From Candidatus Brocadia sp. (GTDB lineage Bacteria; Planctomycetota; Brocadiia; Brocadiales; Brocadiaceae), in the NCBI GenBank assembly GCA_013360945.1, contig JABWAQ010000012.1:1-49366 (forward strand): DNA of 49,366 nucleotides, in the 5' to 3' direction. The notes under the pieces are model-generated. The model was given only the letters and a program-made list of their open reading frames with translations. It made no database searches and had not been told where the DNA came from. Positions 41,701 through 49,366 of this stretch are shown here, piece after piece; the first letter of the stretch is position 1, and the number at the start of each line of letters is the position of its first letter. The translations under genes and the position numbers were made by a program.

Positions 41701-44081
41701 GTGCGGGAGATAAAACCCGCGAAGCAGGTCAGGACTTCTGTACGGTTGATTTGTGTAATCTAACCGCTGTAACTGATTTTTGCAACCTTGTTCGTAAGCG
41801 GTATGGACCAATTACCGGTATTATTCATCTCCTTCCTTTGAAGAAAGGAAAGCCATTTAAAGAAATGGATATAAGGGAATGGAAAGAGCGTCTTCGCCTG
41901 GAGGTTAACGGCCTTTTCTCCCTTGCGAAGTGTGCGGCCGTTGACCTTAAAGAAGCGGCTAAAGCGGGGGGTGGTTACCTGATGGTTGCAACGGGAATGG
42001 GAGGTACTTTCGCCGTTGATGAAAAAGGGTCACCGTCATTTTTCCCGGGGAATGGCGGCATTGCCGGGTTGGTTAAGACAATCGCCTGCGAGTGGCCGTC
42101 TGTGTGTTCCAGGGTGATCGATTTTGATCCGGGAATGTCAGCCTCGGTCTTGTCAGATCATGTGTTCAGTGAAATGGCTGGTAGAGATAAGGAGGTTGAG
42201 GTTGGCTACAGGAACTCACAGCGCATGGCCTTCAGACTCAGGCCCGCTTCCATATGCAAGGATGATTTGCCGGGTTTGGAAATTGACTCAGACTGGGTGG
42301 TGCTTGTTACCGGGGGCGCCAAGGGTATTACGGCTGAAGTTGCTTGCGAATTGGCAATGCATTACCGGCCTACCCTCGTGCTGGCCGGGCGTGCTCCATT
42401 GTCTGCATCTCATGAGTCCCCTGAAACTGCTAAGCTTACCACACCACAGGAATTGAAAGCGGCGTTGATCGGTCAAATGCGTCAATCAAAACAGTCATTT
42501 ACTCCTGCACAGGTTGAAGCTGCCTGTCTCCGCTTGTTGCAGGAAAGAGAAATGCGGAACAATATATTGACGATGCAGCAGGCTGGAGCAACTGTCCGCT
42601 ATCACCAGGTAGATGTTACGGATGAACGAGCTTTTGGCGACCTTATTGAAGATATCTACCGCTCTTATGGCCGGCTGGATGGTGTAATTCACGGGGCTGG
42701 AGTCATTGAAGACAAGTTAATCGAAGAAAAGTCCCCCGATTCCTTCGACCGTGTCTTTGACACGAAGGTGGATAGCGCTTTTATCCTGAGTCGTAAATTG
42801 CGGGCTGATTCACTCAAATTTCTGGTTTTTTTCTCCTCGGTGGCCGGACGTTTTGGCAATAGAGGGCAATGTGATTACGTAGCTGCAAACGAGGTAATGA
42901 ATAAACTTGCTGTTTATCTGGATGGTCAGTGGGCCGGAAGGGTTGTGTCCATCAATTGGGGCCCATGGGACAAAACCGGAATGGTTTCACCGGAAGTCAA
43001 AAGGCAGTTTGCAGAACGTGGCGTACAGCTTATTCCGCCTCTTACCGGAAGGCGGATGTTAGACGAGGAATTACGCTTGGGCAAAAAAGGCGAGGTTGAA
43101 ATAGTTATCGGAGATGGTCCATGGGAGAAATTTACCGGAGAGGCACAAGTGTCTCCTTCTGCCAATGAATTCCCCCTTCTTGAGGATATTCCTGTAACGA
43201 TAAGAGACGATGGTCTTATCGAGATTATTCGGACTTTTGATGTTTCACAAGATATATACCTGCATGATCATCGGATAGATGGTAAACCTGTATTGCCGAT
43301 GGCTATGGCTATGGAGCTTATGGCAGAGGTTGTCCAAAAGGGTTGGCCCGGGAAAAAGGTAGCAGAAGTACGTGACTTGCGTGTTCTCCGCGGTGTCGTT
43401 CTCGAACAGGGTAGCCGGGATGTCCGTATTGTGGTCAAGCCACAGGCTCAGGTATCTCATGAGTTGTCAGAAATGGATTTTGATGTTAAAATTACTGAAT
43501 TAGGGCAGGCAAACCGTCTGTTCTATTGCGCTACAGTCAAGCTGGCAGACCGGTTTGCGATGGCTTCCTCTTACTCACTCCCTCATTTTGACAGGATGGA
43601 AGATTTTCCAATATCTGTGGAAGAAGCTTACCGGCAGTGGTTGTTTCATGGCCCGCGATTCCAGTGTTTATCAAAGATAGAAGGCATTAGTACTATGGGA
43701 ATCGTGTCCATTATTAATGCACCTTTAGCCTCACCGCAACAATGTCTTGCAAATACTTGTGCAAATAGATGGTTGCTGAATCCTGTTATTGTCGATAATG
43801 GGCTGCAACCCATCATTTTGTGGGCCAGAAAATACAGGGATATGATGGCACTTCCCTCCGGCTTTAAAAAATTCTGCTGCTTTGAGCCATTTCCGGACGC
43901 CCCCCTGCGCTGTTACATACAACATATATTTCCTGATTCAGAAGGTCTTGTCCTGCGCACCGACATTTTTTTCGTTAGTCTTAAGGGTAATCTTGTAGCA
44001 ATGATGGAGGGTTTAGAATCTACGTGCAGCAAGGCACTCAACCGTATCGTGGGAGTTCCGGTAATTTCAGGGAATAGATGA
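35772..44081 (+). CDS. PfaA-like megasynthase with N-terminal ER-type flavin domains
   Basis: 2769 residues. Order: (1) NPD-like barrel about 1-205, with L139 where the catalytic His should be (ESAGLVGE); (2) intact nitronate-monooxygenase/PfaD-type barrel about 330-580, with ECGGHVGP (H467) and YPIAQGPMARLTD; (3) ketosynthase about 700-1140 (C886 in VDAACASS, H1021 in EAHGTGT, H1061 in KSMIGHTKS); (4) acyltransferase about 1255-1590 (FLFPGQGSQY, S1358 in GHSYGE, AFHSPL); (5) linker with FLEIQQQVMLAYLKGG; (6) one ACP (S1845 in GIDSIKRVEIF); (7) ketoreductase about 1970-2430 (TGGAKGITAE, FFSSVAG, DYVAAN, INWGPWDKTGM); (8) hotdog dehydratase from about 2490 (HDHRIDGKPVLP = HxxxGxxxxP). This is the PUFA-synthase PfaA layout plus a fused PfaD-like reductase. 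Product unknown: polyunsaturated or polyhydroxy fatty-acid-like chain. ATGA overlap with the next gene. Confidence 0.93.
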   Translation: MQSFRLIALTPPGLTDPSIAIAASRAGEIGVIDLEYVKSEQDGIDAISRLVRYTKKDCGIKLYGGDDRFVANIISKLPRQVDVVILTYGKPDALLKQVQQLKSQNITVLLEVTSPDQALLWNEEKIDGLVAKGNESAGLVGEETSFILLQRLLKSVSLPVWIQGGIGLHTAAACYAAGAAGVVLDVQLALTRESTLPEMVRAVIARADGGESASIGDEIGAACRVYSRSGLPVIQELHELLGTLTHDTRPHPEILNSWRQAIRDRVGWSAPEQNVWLLGQDAALAASLARRFCTVGGILDAFRKAIDSHIRTAKTLNPLHEGSPLASSHGTRYPIAQGPMARLTDVPVFAQRIAQGGALPFLAIAMMRAQEIKEMLEEARKLLGDKPWGVGILGFISPDLFQEQLDFIKTYKPPFALIAGGRPDQSHALEQEGIHTYLHVPSPGLLKMFLENKARRFIFEGRECGGHVGPRTSFVLWDTLLDTLLESLRPEDVPHCHVLFAGGIHDALSASMVSALAAPFIERGGKIGVLLGTAYLFTEEATGTGAIIKGFQEEAIQCTRTVLLESGHGHAVRCADTPYTKTFMDEKLRLVTEGRSAEEIRNTLEELNLGRLRIATKGVIRNPRDGQDIDAAKYIALSEEEQHKQGIYMIGQLAAMRERTSTIEEIHHEISAGSSKRLMEIGESERLRISAHNGAKPCDVAIIGMACMLPKANNLETYWMNILNKVDAITEVPADRWDSRLYFDPDQNARDKVYSKWGGFIDPVPFNPTQYGMPPNTLQSIEPFQLLTLEVVRKAIENAGYADRPFPRKRTSVIFGASGGISELGIQYAFRSCLPEFVKNVSSDVMTQLPEWTEDSFAGILFNVAAGRVANRFDFGGVNYTVDAACASSLAAVYLAVRELENETSDMVIVGGTDTMQSPFSYLCFSKTHALSPRGRCRTFDEAADGIVISEGIATLVLKRLSDAERDGDRIYATIKAISGSSDGRDKGLTAPRPEGQALALERVYDKAGFSPATVGLVEAHGTGTVAGDRAEVETLRRVFEAAGAAPQSCAIGSVKSMIGHTKSTAGVAGLIKIALSLYHKILPPTIGVEKPNPIIAGSPFYVNTEARPWICGATGQPRRAGVSAFGFGGTNFHAVVEEYTGNFLPVSVDSVPYRWTSELFLWTGHSRQELSDAIGKLNQALSHGASPALSDLAYTVWKHSRNGHECRLAVVATSLEDLQQKLTWAKESLNKAENGHVHDPRGIYFAAEPLAKSGKIAFLFPGQGSQYPDMPGDLAILFPEVRDRFEQADRVLANRFPRPLSAYVFPPPRFNRNEEQACQQMLTKTNIAQPALGAVGMGLFHLLQTFRIKPDMVAGHSYGEYVALCAAGVFSEDVLYALSEARGRFIMEMGDQDLGTMAAVDAGREPVADALQSVRGVWIANLNAPRQTIISGTQPGVEDAMKRFEAAGIRARPIPVACAFHSPLVAPARDRLAEFLSTIEIATPRVDVFSNTSALLYPQHPKDIITLLSDHLINPVKFADEIETMYNSGARIFIEAGPRNVLTGLTRQILDGRPYLAVALDAPGQAGVLHLHHALGQLAVNGVPLDLGRLFHGRGARHLKLNMLAEETREQLQSPMALLVDGKRIHFPQKVAEKKFPLEPRSQEKTTENIQYPMHATQSKKTAVYGAATENVTPTIPEGTPQPPKPSVTVPPQITSPVPSSPSGGGDGEVILQFQKIMNRFLEIQQQVMLAYLKGGQIPPSEISEILGRQSSQIQTFPASQPAETPLQLTQEPVPVKTEPPAQVSVRPTPSQHPEPVPVQEQRPTFDKEGLTSQLLQIVSERTGYPTEMLGLDLNMEADLGIDSIKRVEIFGTLQRVYLSTQGTMQMAMEELTKIKTLRGIIDYICNAVQAPFKNQVSIPDSEQKKAEIGQVAHGESNGKEDVSRFLLMPVSVPLSARPLQLTASPVFIVTDDEGGIATTFSDKIRHLGGRVVLVRAGDKTREAGQDFCTVDLCNLTAVTDFCNLVRKRYGPITGIIHLLPLKKGKPFKEMDIREWKERLRLEVNGLFSLAKCAAVDLKEAAKAGGGYLMVATGMGGTFAVDEKGSPSFFPGNGGIAGLVKTIACEWPSVCSRVIDFDPGMSASVLSDHVFSEMAGRDKEVEVGYRNSQRMAFRLRPASICKDDLPGLEIDSDWVVLVTGGAKGITAEVACELAMHYRPTLVLAGRAPLSASHESPETAKLTTPQELKAALIGQMRQSKQSFTPAQVEAACLRLLQEREMRNNILTMQQAGATVRYHQVDVTDERAFGDLIEDIYRSYGRLDGVIHGAGVIEDKLIEEKSPDSFDRVFDTKVDSAFILSRKLRADSLKFLVFFSSVAGRFGNRGQCDYVAANEVMNKLAVYLDGQWAGRVVSINWGPWDKTGMVSPEVKRQFAERGVQLIPPLTGRRMLDEELRLGKKGEVEIVIGDGPWEKFTGEAQVSPSANEFPLLEDIPVTIRDDGLIEIIRTFDVSQDIYLHDHRIDGKPVLPMAMAMELMAEVVQKGWPGKKVAEVRDLRVLRGVVLEQGSRDVRIVVKPQAQVSHELSEMDFDVKITELGQANRLFYCATVKLADRFAMASSYSLPHFDRMEDFPISVEEAYRQWLFHGPRFQCLSKIEGISTMGIVSIINAPLASPQQCLANTCANRWLLNPVIVDNGLQPIILWARKYRDMMALPSGFKKFCCFEPFPDAPLRCYIQHIFPDSEGLVLRTDIFFVSLKGNLVAMMEGLESTCSKALNRIVGVPVISGNR

Positions 44082-47000
44082 TAATGAACCGAGATATTGC
44101 CATCATTGGAATTGCAGGCATGTTTCCCTGCGCTCCGGATTTAAATACCTATTGGCAGAATATCATTTCTAAAGTAGACGCCATATCAGATCCTCCGGAA
44201 GGGTGGGCAGCTAAGGAAGTTTTTGATCCCAATTCGATTGCAAATGACCGGATTTATTGCAAACGGGGTGGTTTTCTTGGCGACATTGCCCGGTTCAATC
44301 CCCTTGAATATGGCATTATGCCAAGCTCTGTCGATGGTGGTGGTGATCCTGAACAGTTTCTTGCTCTCAGAGTTGCATACGAGGCATTCTATGATGCCGG
44401 CTACACGGAGCGGCCTATCGACCGGACACGTGTCGAAGTAATCGTTGGTAAAGGGGCGTATGTAAATCGTGGTCACACAAATGTTATCCAGCATGGGCTC
44501 GTCATTGATCAGACATTGGAGATATTAAAGAGGCTTTATCCTGAGTATACCGGAGAAAAGCTTCATGCAATTAAACAAGAACTTAAGGCCAGCCTGCTTC
44601 CGTTTAATGCAGAAACAGTGCCAGCCCTGATACCGAATATAACCACTGGCCGCATTGCCAACCGATTTGACCTTATGGGGGCTAATTATACCGTTGATGC
44701 AGCCTGTGCTTCATCGATGATCGCCGTGGAAATCGGGGTTCAGAACCTTGCGGCCGGAAAATGTGACCTGGCAATCGTAGGTGGGGTGCATGCCGCTGCC
44801 ACCCCTCTCCACCTCATGCTCTTTAGTCAGATTAATGCCCTCTCACGCAAGGGGAAGATTCGTCCCTTTGATAAGGATGCTGATGGCACCCTACTTGGAG
44901 AGGGAGTGGGAATGGTAGTCCTCAAGCGTCTGGAGGATGCCGAGCGGGATGGGGATCGCATCTATGCAGTTGTTAAGGGAATTGGAACGGCCAGCGATGG
45001 ACGGGCGTTGGGACTCCTTGCACCCCGGTTAGAGGGAGAAGAGTTGGCCCTGCGACGCGCCTATGAGTCAACGGGTATTTCTCCTTGTACTATAGGGCTT
45101 ATTGAAGCCCACGGTACCGGGACACAGATCGGCGATGTTACGGAGATTCAAGCCTTAAGCAAGGTATTTGGTCCACGCAATGGGGTGTATCCATGGTGTG
45201 CCGTGGGGTCGGTGAAGTCTATGATTAGTCATCTCATACCGGCAGCAGGTATCGCAGGACTTATCAAAACAGTCCTGGCTCTCTATCATAAAATACTTCC
45301 TCCTACCCTGAACTGCGACGAACCCAATCCCAAACTCAATCTTGACAAAACGCCATTTTACATCAATACAGAAACACGACCATGGATTCATGGAAGGGCG
45401 GAACCCCGTCGTGCCGGAGTTAACGCCTTTGGCTTTGGAGGAATCAACACGCATGCCATCTTAGAGGAATACACCGGAACGCATGGGTGCGATTTCCACA
45501 GCTTTCTCAGCCATTGGGATACCGAAGTGTTTATTATCCGCGGAGAATCCCGTCAAAACCTGATAAAAGCAGGAGAACAACTCCTTCAGTTTATCTCAAA
45601 TGATCCAATGCTTAATTTGAAGGATTTGGCCTATACCGTAAACTGCCCCATGGAAGAGTCTGAATACCGGCTTGCGATTGTTGCAACCTCTGTAAAGGAC
45701 TTGGAGAAGAAGCTTACTTACGGGCTTAAGCGTCTTGCGGATTCAGATTGCACCGTGATTAAAGACAAGGGTGGTATTTTCTTTTTTGAAAAACCTCTTG
45801 GCCGGGAAGGGACCGTTGCCTTCCTCTTTCCAGGGGAAGGATCACAATATGTGAACATGTTATCTGATCTCTGTCTGCATTTCCCGGAGGTAAGAGCCTG
45901 TTACGACCGGATTGACCGTGCCTTTTTCAACAACAAAAGTGATATCCTGCCCAGCCAGGTATTGTTTCCCTTACCTCTTGTGCAACAAACCGAAGCGGTT
46001 AATTCCCCTGACCAGGTACTCTGGCAGATGGATTTTGCCGTGTCATCGGTCTTCAGCGCCAACCGTGCCCTGTTTACCTTGCTCAATCGCTTGGAAATCC
46101 GGCCTGATGCAGTGGTTGGACACAGTAGCGGGGAGTTCGCAGCTTTACTGGCTTCCGGTGCGGTAGAGGTTCAGGATGAGGATCAGATTATTCAACATGC
46201 CCTCGAATTGATTCGTATAACTGAATCTCTTGAGGACCAAATTCCTGAGGCGAAACTCATGGCAGTGGGTGCTGCCGATCCTTCAATTGTGGCTTCAATG
46301 GTCGCTGAAAGCGGTGGGTCGCTTCAGGTTGCCATGGATAATTGTCCTCATCAGGTGGTTCTCTGCGGATCGGAAGCAACTATTATCAGTGGGCTCAGCA
46401 GATTTCAGTCTCAGGGAGCCTTCTGTAACCTTTTACCTATGAACCGTGCCTACCACACCTCTCAATTCCAGCGGGTCTGCGATGAATTTTTTCCTTTCTT
46501 TCAGAAACTCAAAATCGTCCCTCCGCACACTACAATTTACTCCTGTGCTACCGTACGGCCTTATCCAAAAAATATAGAAGAGATACGACGACTTGCAGTC
46601 GGGCAATGGGCAAAACCCGTACGCTTTCGTGAGACAATCAGGGCGATGTATGATGACAGGGTAAGAATATTTGTCGAGGTTGGTCCAAGGGGAAACCTCA
46701 CCAGCTTCGTCGACGATATCCTGCAAGGTTGTCACTATGTTACCATACCAACCAATGTTTCCCATCGTTCTGGTATAAGTCAAATCAATTACATGGCCGG
46801 ATTGCTGGCCGCCCATGGTGTTCACATACGCCTGGATTATCTTTATGTGCATCGATCGCCTAAACGTCTGTCTTTCGGGCTAAAAGAAGGAAGTGTTACA
46901 AAATCAAGGGAAAATGGAGGGGCTGGTAAGATAGCGCTCGATTTGCCAAGAATGTCTCTCTTACAGGATAGACAAGCGGAGGCGTCAAACGTATCGCCTG

Positions 47001-49060
47001 CTTCCCGGAGCACTTTTTCACCCCACGGTGAGAAGCAGGAAGATCCTAAAAGTGAAATACCACAACCCCAGACGACGCATGCACAACAAACTTTCAATTT
47101 CAATTCAGTTCAGGAGAAACAGGATAAAGTACTTAGCCACCGGGACAGATTCAAAACCCATGTTGTACAGGAGTACTTACAAACCATGGAGCGGTTTCTG
47201 AATATGCAACAAGAGATCATGATGTCATTTATGACACGGAAAGATTCTAAATCCTCAACTGCAGGTGATGAAACAGCAGCAGGAATATCTTCATCAGGGG
47301 ATAGATTGCAACCGCAGGAGTCACCGGCGGCGAAAGGGCCATTTTGTATTACCATATCATCCCTGACCCCCGGGAAAGAGGTTAGCGCCACCTGCCGTCT
47401 GGACCTGGATGAACATCTATTTCTTCATGACCATACCTTTGGCAGAAATATCTCTGTCCTTGATAACACGCTCCGCAGTCTTTCTGTTGTCCCCTTAGCG
47501 GTAAGTTTAGAAATTATGGCTCAGATAGCCGCTTTTCTTGTTCCTGACAGACGTTTAATTGCAATAAAAAATGCTCGTGGATACCGTTGGATTGAGGTTG
47601 AGGAGGGGAAATATTGCACCCTTTTGCTTATTGCTACACGCAACGGTTCTGATCATGGAGAAACGGAAGAGATTAAAGTTAAAATCTGGGAGATGGATAA
47701 AGTTAATGTTTCCGAGATAAGTGACAACAGTCTCTTAGTTGAAGGCACCATGGTATTCGGCAATGAATATCCAGAGCCACCGGGTATTGGAGGATTATCG
47801 ATTCGCTCTGAGGGTCAATTCCGATTTAGTCGCGAACAGTATTATAGTGAACTTATCCCGTTTGGCCCTACTTTCCAGAGCGTGATTTCAATTGATCGAT
47901 CAGGAGACGATGGTGCCGAAGCTACCATGAGAGTGCCCCCTGGAGTAAACATGTTTCGTTCTCACAGGGATCCAAAACTTTTCACCGACCCGATACTCAT
48001 TGATGCGGCAGGACAGGTAGTGGGTCTTTGGGCACAGGCGCATCTTAATACCGGATTTATAGCTTTTCCCACGGGCATAGATGCCCTTTATCTATACGGG
48101 CCCTCTACCACAAATCCCGTCAAGTGTTATGCACAAATGACCCTGCTTGATGACGGACGCATTCAGTCAAATCTGGATTTGGTGGAGTCTGGCGGCCGGT
48201 TCCTTATGCGACTGATGGCGTGGGAAGATATGCGTTTTTTTGATTGGACGCGCCAATACATCCAATTTATGTTTTCTACTCGTGATATAATGCTAAGTAC
48301 TTCTTACCCGGGAATGATTTCAGATTATCCTGAACATAGGAAACTTCAGTGCTGTCGTATCTTGAAAGTTGCAGATGGCATCTGGCCTAAGGCGTTGGCT
48401 TACCTCATTCTGAGTCGTCGTGAACGGGAAATCTTTTTTCATCACCTCACCGGGCCGGAAAAACGCCGCAAAGAATGGTTACTCGGCAGATTGGTTGCAA
48501 AGGATGCTGTGCGCCTCCTGCTTAAAGATCGGTATCAGCTGAAGGTGTGTCCTGCAGATATAGAAATAGCTTCAGACGAAAATGGACGGCCCATTGTTGG
48601 CGGAGAACTGATTCAGAGGATTGATTGCAAGCTTTCCATCTCTATCTCTCATTCCATGGGAGGGGCAGTGGCGGTTGTTTGCGATGATGGTAATCACCGC
48701 AGCGTGGGTATCGACATGGAACACATAAGCCGGGGTTTTGAAGGATTGGAAAGAGCGGCTTTAACTGAGAAAGAACAGTCACTGCTCTCTGCTGTTCCCA
48801 CTTCTAAAAGGGATGAGTGGTTGTTGAGGCTATGGTGTGCCAAGGAAGCGGCAGCCAAAGCCGTTGGGGAAGGGATGTTAGAGAATATTAAAAATTTGAT
48901 AATCGAAAAGATACAGCAGGAAACAGGTTGTGTCTCGCTGGCAGTTACTGGCGCATTAGCGCACAGATTGCCACGTATTACTGATACGGTCATTCATGTA
49001 TACACAAGCCGGGATGCTGAGTATGTCTTTGCATTTTCAGATTTAAAAATAATACGGTAG
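44078..49060 (+). CDS. Second megasynthase subunit: KS-AT-DH-PPTase
   Basis: 1660 residues (or start at 44084). Ketosynthase about 5-430: C210 in VDAACASS, H345 in EAHGTGT, H385 in KSMISHLIPAAG. Acyltransferase about 580-870: FLFPGEGSQY, S683 in GHSSGE; the AFHSP motif reads AYHTSQ. A FLNMQQEIMMSF motif at about 1045, like the pre-ACP motif of the first subunit, is not followed by an ACP. Double-hotdog region about 1110-1400: LFLHDHTFGRNIS lacks the canonical HxxxGxxxxP, with FGPTFQS and DPILIDAAGQ in its second half. Sfp-type phosphopantetheinyl transferase at the C-terminus: SISISHS, VGIDMEHI, WCAKEAAAKA. It would activate the ACP of the first subunit and supply a second KS/AT, like PfaC/PfaB/PfaE joined. 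Coupled to the first gene by a 4-nt overlap. Confidence 0.93.
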   Translation: MIMNRDIAIIGIAGMFPCAPDLNTYWQNIISKVDAISDPPEGWAAKEVFDPNSIANDRIYCKRGGFLGDIARFNPLEYGIMPSSVDGGGDPEQFLALRVAYEAFYDAGYTERPIDRTRVEVIVGKGAYVNRGHTNVIQHGLVIDQTLEILKRLYPEYTGEKLHAIKQELKASLLPFNAETVPALIPNITTGRIANRFDLMGANYTVDAACASSMIAVEIGVQNLAAGKCDLAIVGGVHAAATPLHLMLFSQINALSRKGKIRPFDKDADGTLLGEGVGMVVLKRLEDAERDGDRIYAVVKGIGTASDGRALGLLAPRLEGEELALRRAYESTGISPCTIGLIEAHGTGTQIGDVTEIQALSKVFGPRNGVYPWCAVGSVKSMISHLIPAAGIAGLIKTVLALYHKILPPTLNCDEPNPKLNLDKTPFYINTETRPWIHGRAEPRRAGVNAFGFGGINTHAILEEYTGTHGCDFHSFLSHWDTEVFIIRGESRQNLIKAGEQLLQFISNDPMLNLKDLAYTVNCPMEESEYRLAIVATSVKDLEKKLTYGLKRLADSDCTVIKDKGGIFFFEKPLGREGTVAFLFPGEGSQYVNMLSDLCLHFPEVRACYDRIDRAFFNNKSDILPSQVLFPLPLVQQTEAVNSPDQVLWQMDFAVSSVFSANRALFTLLNRLEIRPDAVVGHSSGEFAALLASGAVEVQDEDQIIQHALELIRITESLEDQIPEAKLMAVGAADPSIVASMVAESGGSLQVAMDNCPHQVVLCGSEATIISGLSRFQSQGAFCNLLPMNRAYHTSQFQRVCDEFFPFFQKLKIVPPHTTIYSCATVRPYPKNIEEIRRLAVGQWAKPVRFRETIRAMYDDRVRIFVEVGPRGNLTSFVDDILQGCHYVTIPTNVSHRSGISQINYMAGLLAAHGVHIRLDYLYVHRSPKRLSFGLKEGSVTKSRENGGAGKIALDLPRMSLLQDRQAEASNVSPASRSTFSPHGEKQEDPKSEIPQPQTTHAQQTFNFNSVQEKQDKVLSHRDRFKTHVVQEYLQTMERFLNMQQEIMMSFMTRKDSKSSTAGDETAAGISSSGDRLQPQESPAAKGPFCITISSLTPGKEVSATCRLDLDEHLFLHDHTFGRNISVLDNTLRSLSVVPLAVSLEIMAQIAAFLVPDRRLIAIKNARGYRWIEVEEGKYCTLLLIATRNGSDHGETEEIKVKIWEMDKVNVSEISDNSLLVEGTMVFGNEYPEPPGIGGLSIRSEGQFRFSREQYYSELIPFGPTFQSVISIDRSGDDGAEATMRVPPGVNMFRSHRDPKLFTDPILIDAAGQVVGLWAQAHLNTGFIAFPTGIDALYLYGPSTTNPVKCYAQMTLLDDGRIQSNLDLVESGGRFLMRLMAWEDMRFFDWTRQYIQFMFSTRDIMLSTSYPGMISDYPEHRKLQCCRILKVADGIWPKALAYLILSRREREIFFHHLTGPEKRRKEWLLGRLVAKDAVRLLLKDRYQLKVCPADIEIASDENGRPIVGGELIQRIDCKLSISISHSMGGAVAVVCDDGNHRSVGIDMEHISRGFEGLERAALTEKEQSLLSAVPTSKRDEWLLRLWCAKEAAAKAVGEGMLENIKNLIIEKIQQETGCVSLAVTGALAHRLPRITDTVIHVYTSRDAEYVFAFSDLKIIR
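46997..47039. repeat. Possible in-frame palindromic element in second megasynthase linker
   Basis: CCTGCTTC (46997-47004) and GAAGCAGG (47032-47039) enclose a nested TCACC-CCAC-GGTGA hairpin. Codes for ASRSTFSPHGEKQED in the linker between AT and the hotdog domain. Weaker case than the other in-frame elements. Confidence 0.35.
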
Positions 49061-49082
49061 GGGCGTTTTGCACAATACTTAT

Positions 49083-49270
49083 AATATTACTCATCGTTGT
49101 CCGGTTAAAAATTTGCATATACGGTTTTTGTCATACCCGAACGCTTTTATCGGGTATCCAATGAGCCTTGTTTTTCCTGGATTCCCGCTAAAAACATGCG
49201 GGAATGACATCATGAACACAATAAAATTAAGAACAGCAAATTTCTAACCGGACAACGTTGAATATTACTC
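49083..49270. mobile_element. MITE-like element with 20-bp inverted ends and nested REP pair
   Basis: Terminal inverted repeats CGTTGTCCGGTTAAAAATTT (49095-49114) and AAATTTCTAACCGGACAACG (49238-49257) match at 19 of 20 positions. A 10-bp direct repeat AATATTACTC (49083-49092 and 49261-49270) flanks them like a target duplication. Inside lie two diverged hairpins in opposite orientation: ATACCCGA/TCGGGTAT (49133-49157) and ATTCCCGC/GCGGGAAT (49181-49205), a REP-pair (BIME-like) layout. No ORF. Non-autonomous mobile element by structure. Confidence 0.7.
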
Positions 49271-49303
49271 TATAAAAACTTCTTTTTTCTGTAAGGTTTT
49301 TTT
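49271..49303 (+). terminator. Weak hairpin with T-run after megasynthase genes
   Basis: TATAAAAACTTCTTTTTTCT then GTAAGGTTTTTTT: AAAAAC.TT pairs with AAGGTTTTT, ending in a T-run. About 210 bp after the stop of the second megasynthase gene and just after the MITE-like element. Confidence 0.3.
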
Positions 49304-49366
49304 GAGACCTTCGTGGTTAAACTCTTTTTTATTTCCTATGAAACACAGCCCAACTTTGGTCACTTT

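Noticed and set aside
35772..49060. Assignment of the megasynthase pair to ladderane lipid synthesis
   Set aside because: Tempting if the organism is an anammox bacterium, but nothing in the sequence shows the product, and the organism itself is not established by this window.

Overview
The window reads as chromosome of a Gram-negative, moderately AT-rich bacterium. It encodes a beta-barrel porin, a TPR lipoprotein, a Wza-type polysaccharide export protein and several proteins with signal peptides. My impression from the gene mix (urease with a urea transporter, a PUFA-synthase-like megasynthase, many decayed mobile and toxin-antitoxin-like genes) is an environmental Planctomycetota-like organism, possibly of the anammox group. 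No diagnostic marker gene is present, so this is inference only. I saw no rRNA, tRNA, CRISPR array or prophage.

Layout. 1-1080: decayed IS transposase, palindromic repeats and an orphan cobalamin-riboswitch-like segment. 1080-3384 (-): compact operon of a TPR lipoprotein, two small membrane proteins and CutA. 3549-6501 (-): PilZ protein, PlsC acyltransferase, SplB-like radical SAM protein. 6559-9237 (-): large exported PDZ protein with about 11 G(N/D)D-x-Y repeats. 9570-11940: accessory patch with three truncated HEPN genes, a REP-associated transposase, a DUF4160/DUF2442 pair and a nonsense-mutated MNT nucleotidyltransferase. 12190-18486 (-): ureA-ureB-ureC(truncated)-urea transporter, followed by a broken sensor kinase, an intact LuxR-type response regulator and a SHOCT-tail protein. 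18688-25154: porin (-), truD (+), a large radical SAM protein (+). 25366-31077: unknown pair, DUF1264 protein, NTF2-like exported protein, ArsB/NhaD-type permease, and a Fic gene broken by one UGA next to a small protein carrying a Fic-inhibitor-like motif. 31374-33901 (-): MFS transporter and glutamate dehydrogenase. 34850-49060 (+): polysaccharide export protein followed by two giant, translationally coupled megasynthase genes. 49083-49270: MITE-like element.

Main points. (1) The 13.3-kb gene pair at 35772-49060 is an iterative PKS/PUFA-synthase-like system in which an enoyl-reductase-type nitronate monooxygenase module is fused to the N-terminus of the first subunit and a phosphopantetheinyl transferase to the C-terminus of the second. 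The two proteins together hold KS, AT, ACP, KR, DH, ER-like and PPTase functions. (2) Short palindromic repeats sit in frame inside at least four protein-coding genes (the PDZ protein, the large radical SAM protein, TruD and the REP-associated transposase), with matching copies in intergenic DNA. (3) Several genes are freshly broken (Fic, MNT, HEPN, sensor kinase, ureC 3' end, transposase), so parts of the window are decaying accessory DNA.
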